The position numbers and the translations under genes were made by a program. A stretch of DNA of 64,000 nt, taken from positions 124,001 through 188,000 of the forward strand of contig NZ_NBDP01000003.1 in NCBI RefSeq assembly GCF_004123845.1. The letters run 5' to 3'. The notes beneath the pieces were generated by a model that searched no databases, was not told where the DNA came from, and worked only from the letters and a program-made list of their open reading frames with translations. Shown here piece by piece: positions 63,715 to 64,000 of the stretch. Within the stretch, counting starts at the first letter, position 1; the number at the start of each line of letters is the position of its first letter. This DNA comes from Allobosea sp. Tri-44. GTDB lineage: Bacteria > Pseudomonadota > Alphaproteobacteria > Rhizobiales > Beijerinckiaceae.

Positions 63715-64000
63715 TCAGGTGGCGTGTACCGCCGCGTTCCGGCGGCGCAGCAGCCAGACGGCGAAGGCCGAGGCGGTCACGTACATGACCAGGCTGTAGA
63801 TGCCGGGCACCACCGCCGCGGCTGGATTGCGCAGCACGTTGAGTGCGATGAAGATCGCCAGCGCGGCATTGTGGATGCCGATCTCCATGGCGATCGCCAC
63901 CGCCTGGCCCTGCGGCAGGCGTAGCGCCAACGGAGCGAGATAGCCGGCCAGCATGCTGACCAGGTTGAAGGCGAGGCAGGCGCCGCCGACCGCGATCAGG
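63715..64000 (-). CDS. BASS-family (bile acid:sodium symporter) transporter, 5' end cut by window edge
   Basis: About 94 C-terminal residues of a symporter with the BASS hallmark MEIGIHNAALAIFIALN (EIGIQN-type crossover), followed by two more membrane segments and a basic tail (WLLRRRNAAVHAT). The remainder lies beyond base 64000. It is convergent with the DadA-like gene, with three bases between the stop codons. Confidence 0.85.
   Translation of the reverse strand, partial: LIAVGGACLAFNLVSMLAGYLAPLALRLPQGQAVAIAMEIGIHNAALAIFIALNVLRNPAAAVVPGIYSLVMYVTASAFAVWLLRRRNAAVHAT

Overview
The window is 64 kb of GC-rich bacterial chromosome. The long signature proteins are alphaproteobacterial: an ATP12-type F1-ATPase assembly factor, a 205-residue rpsD product, a full liv operon and a D-tartrate dehydratase that recalls the Bradyrhizobium enzyme. 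The combination suggests Hyphomicrobiales, probably Bosea or a close relative. That placement is inference from protein resemblance; no 16S gene is present. I found no tRNA, rRNA, CRISPR array, complete insertion sequence or prophage.

Layout. 1-5281: an aromatic-catabolism operon on the minus strand (amidohydrolase/decarboxylase, extradiol dioxygenase, flavin hydroxylase, FAH-family hydrolase, Bug-type binding protein), divergent from a GntR/FCD regulator. 6182-7370: two decayed sugar-transporter genes (mmsA/mmsB-like) ending in a recombination scar. 7382-11124: a TetR/CecR-type regulator with a 24-bp perfect palindrome in front of it and a HlyD, ATPase and permease exporter. 11238-23372: mixed housekeeping and regulatory genes, including an SPFH membrane protein, an HxlR regulator, a fabF-like ketosynthase, acyl-CoA carboxylase beta, an ArsR/SRPBCC pair, a stand-alone ClpP, ATP12, a P1 peptidase, a Spy-like protein and a PsiF-like protein. 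23536-24252: MgtC. 24280-27016: a lower-GC island of orphan genes ending at the rpsD terminator. 27160-29146: rpsD, a His-rich secreted peptide and murI. 29261-31736: a MarR-GNAT fusion, an array of stem-loops and an amine oxidase.

32091-38799 holds surface proteins: a TonB-dependent haem-type receptor behind an AT-rich control region, then a 1376-residue autotransporter with a Pro-rich tandem repeat. 38815-45783 holds trmJ, two tandem chemoreceptors (one with a CheR-tether-like C-terminus) and an M19 dipeptidase. 46183-51735 is a livHMGF-DUF-livK branched-chain amino-acid uptake operon with a strong terminator. 51879-54044 is tarD with a divergent LysR gene. The rest carries a LysE exporter, an NTF2-like/LysR pair, a small hydrolase, purB, a DUF1428 protein, rpe, two tandem glutathione transferases, a BASS-like transporter, a DadA-like oxidase and the end of a second BASS transporter.

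Functional reading. The genome segment fits a soil or rhizosphere heterotroph that takes up amino acids and organic acids (liv, Bug, LysE, BASS), degrades aromatics and tartrate, and senses attractants. The least explained parts are the left-edge catabolic operon, the 24.3-27.0 kb orphan island and several strong uncharacterised palindromes.
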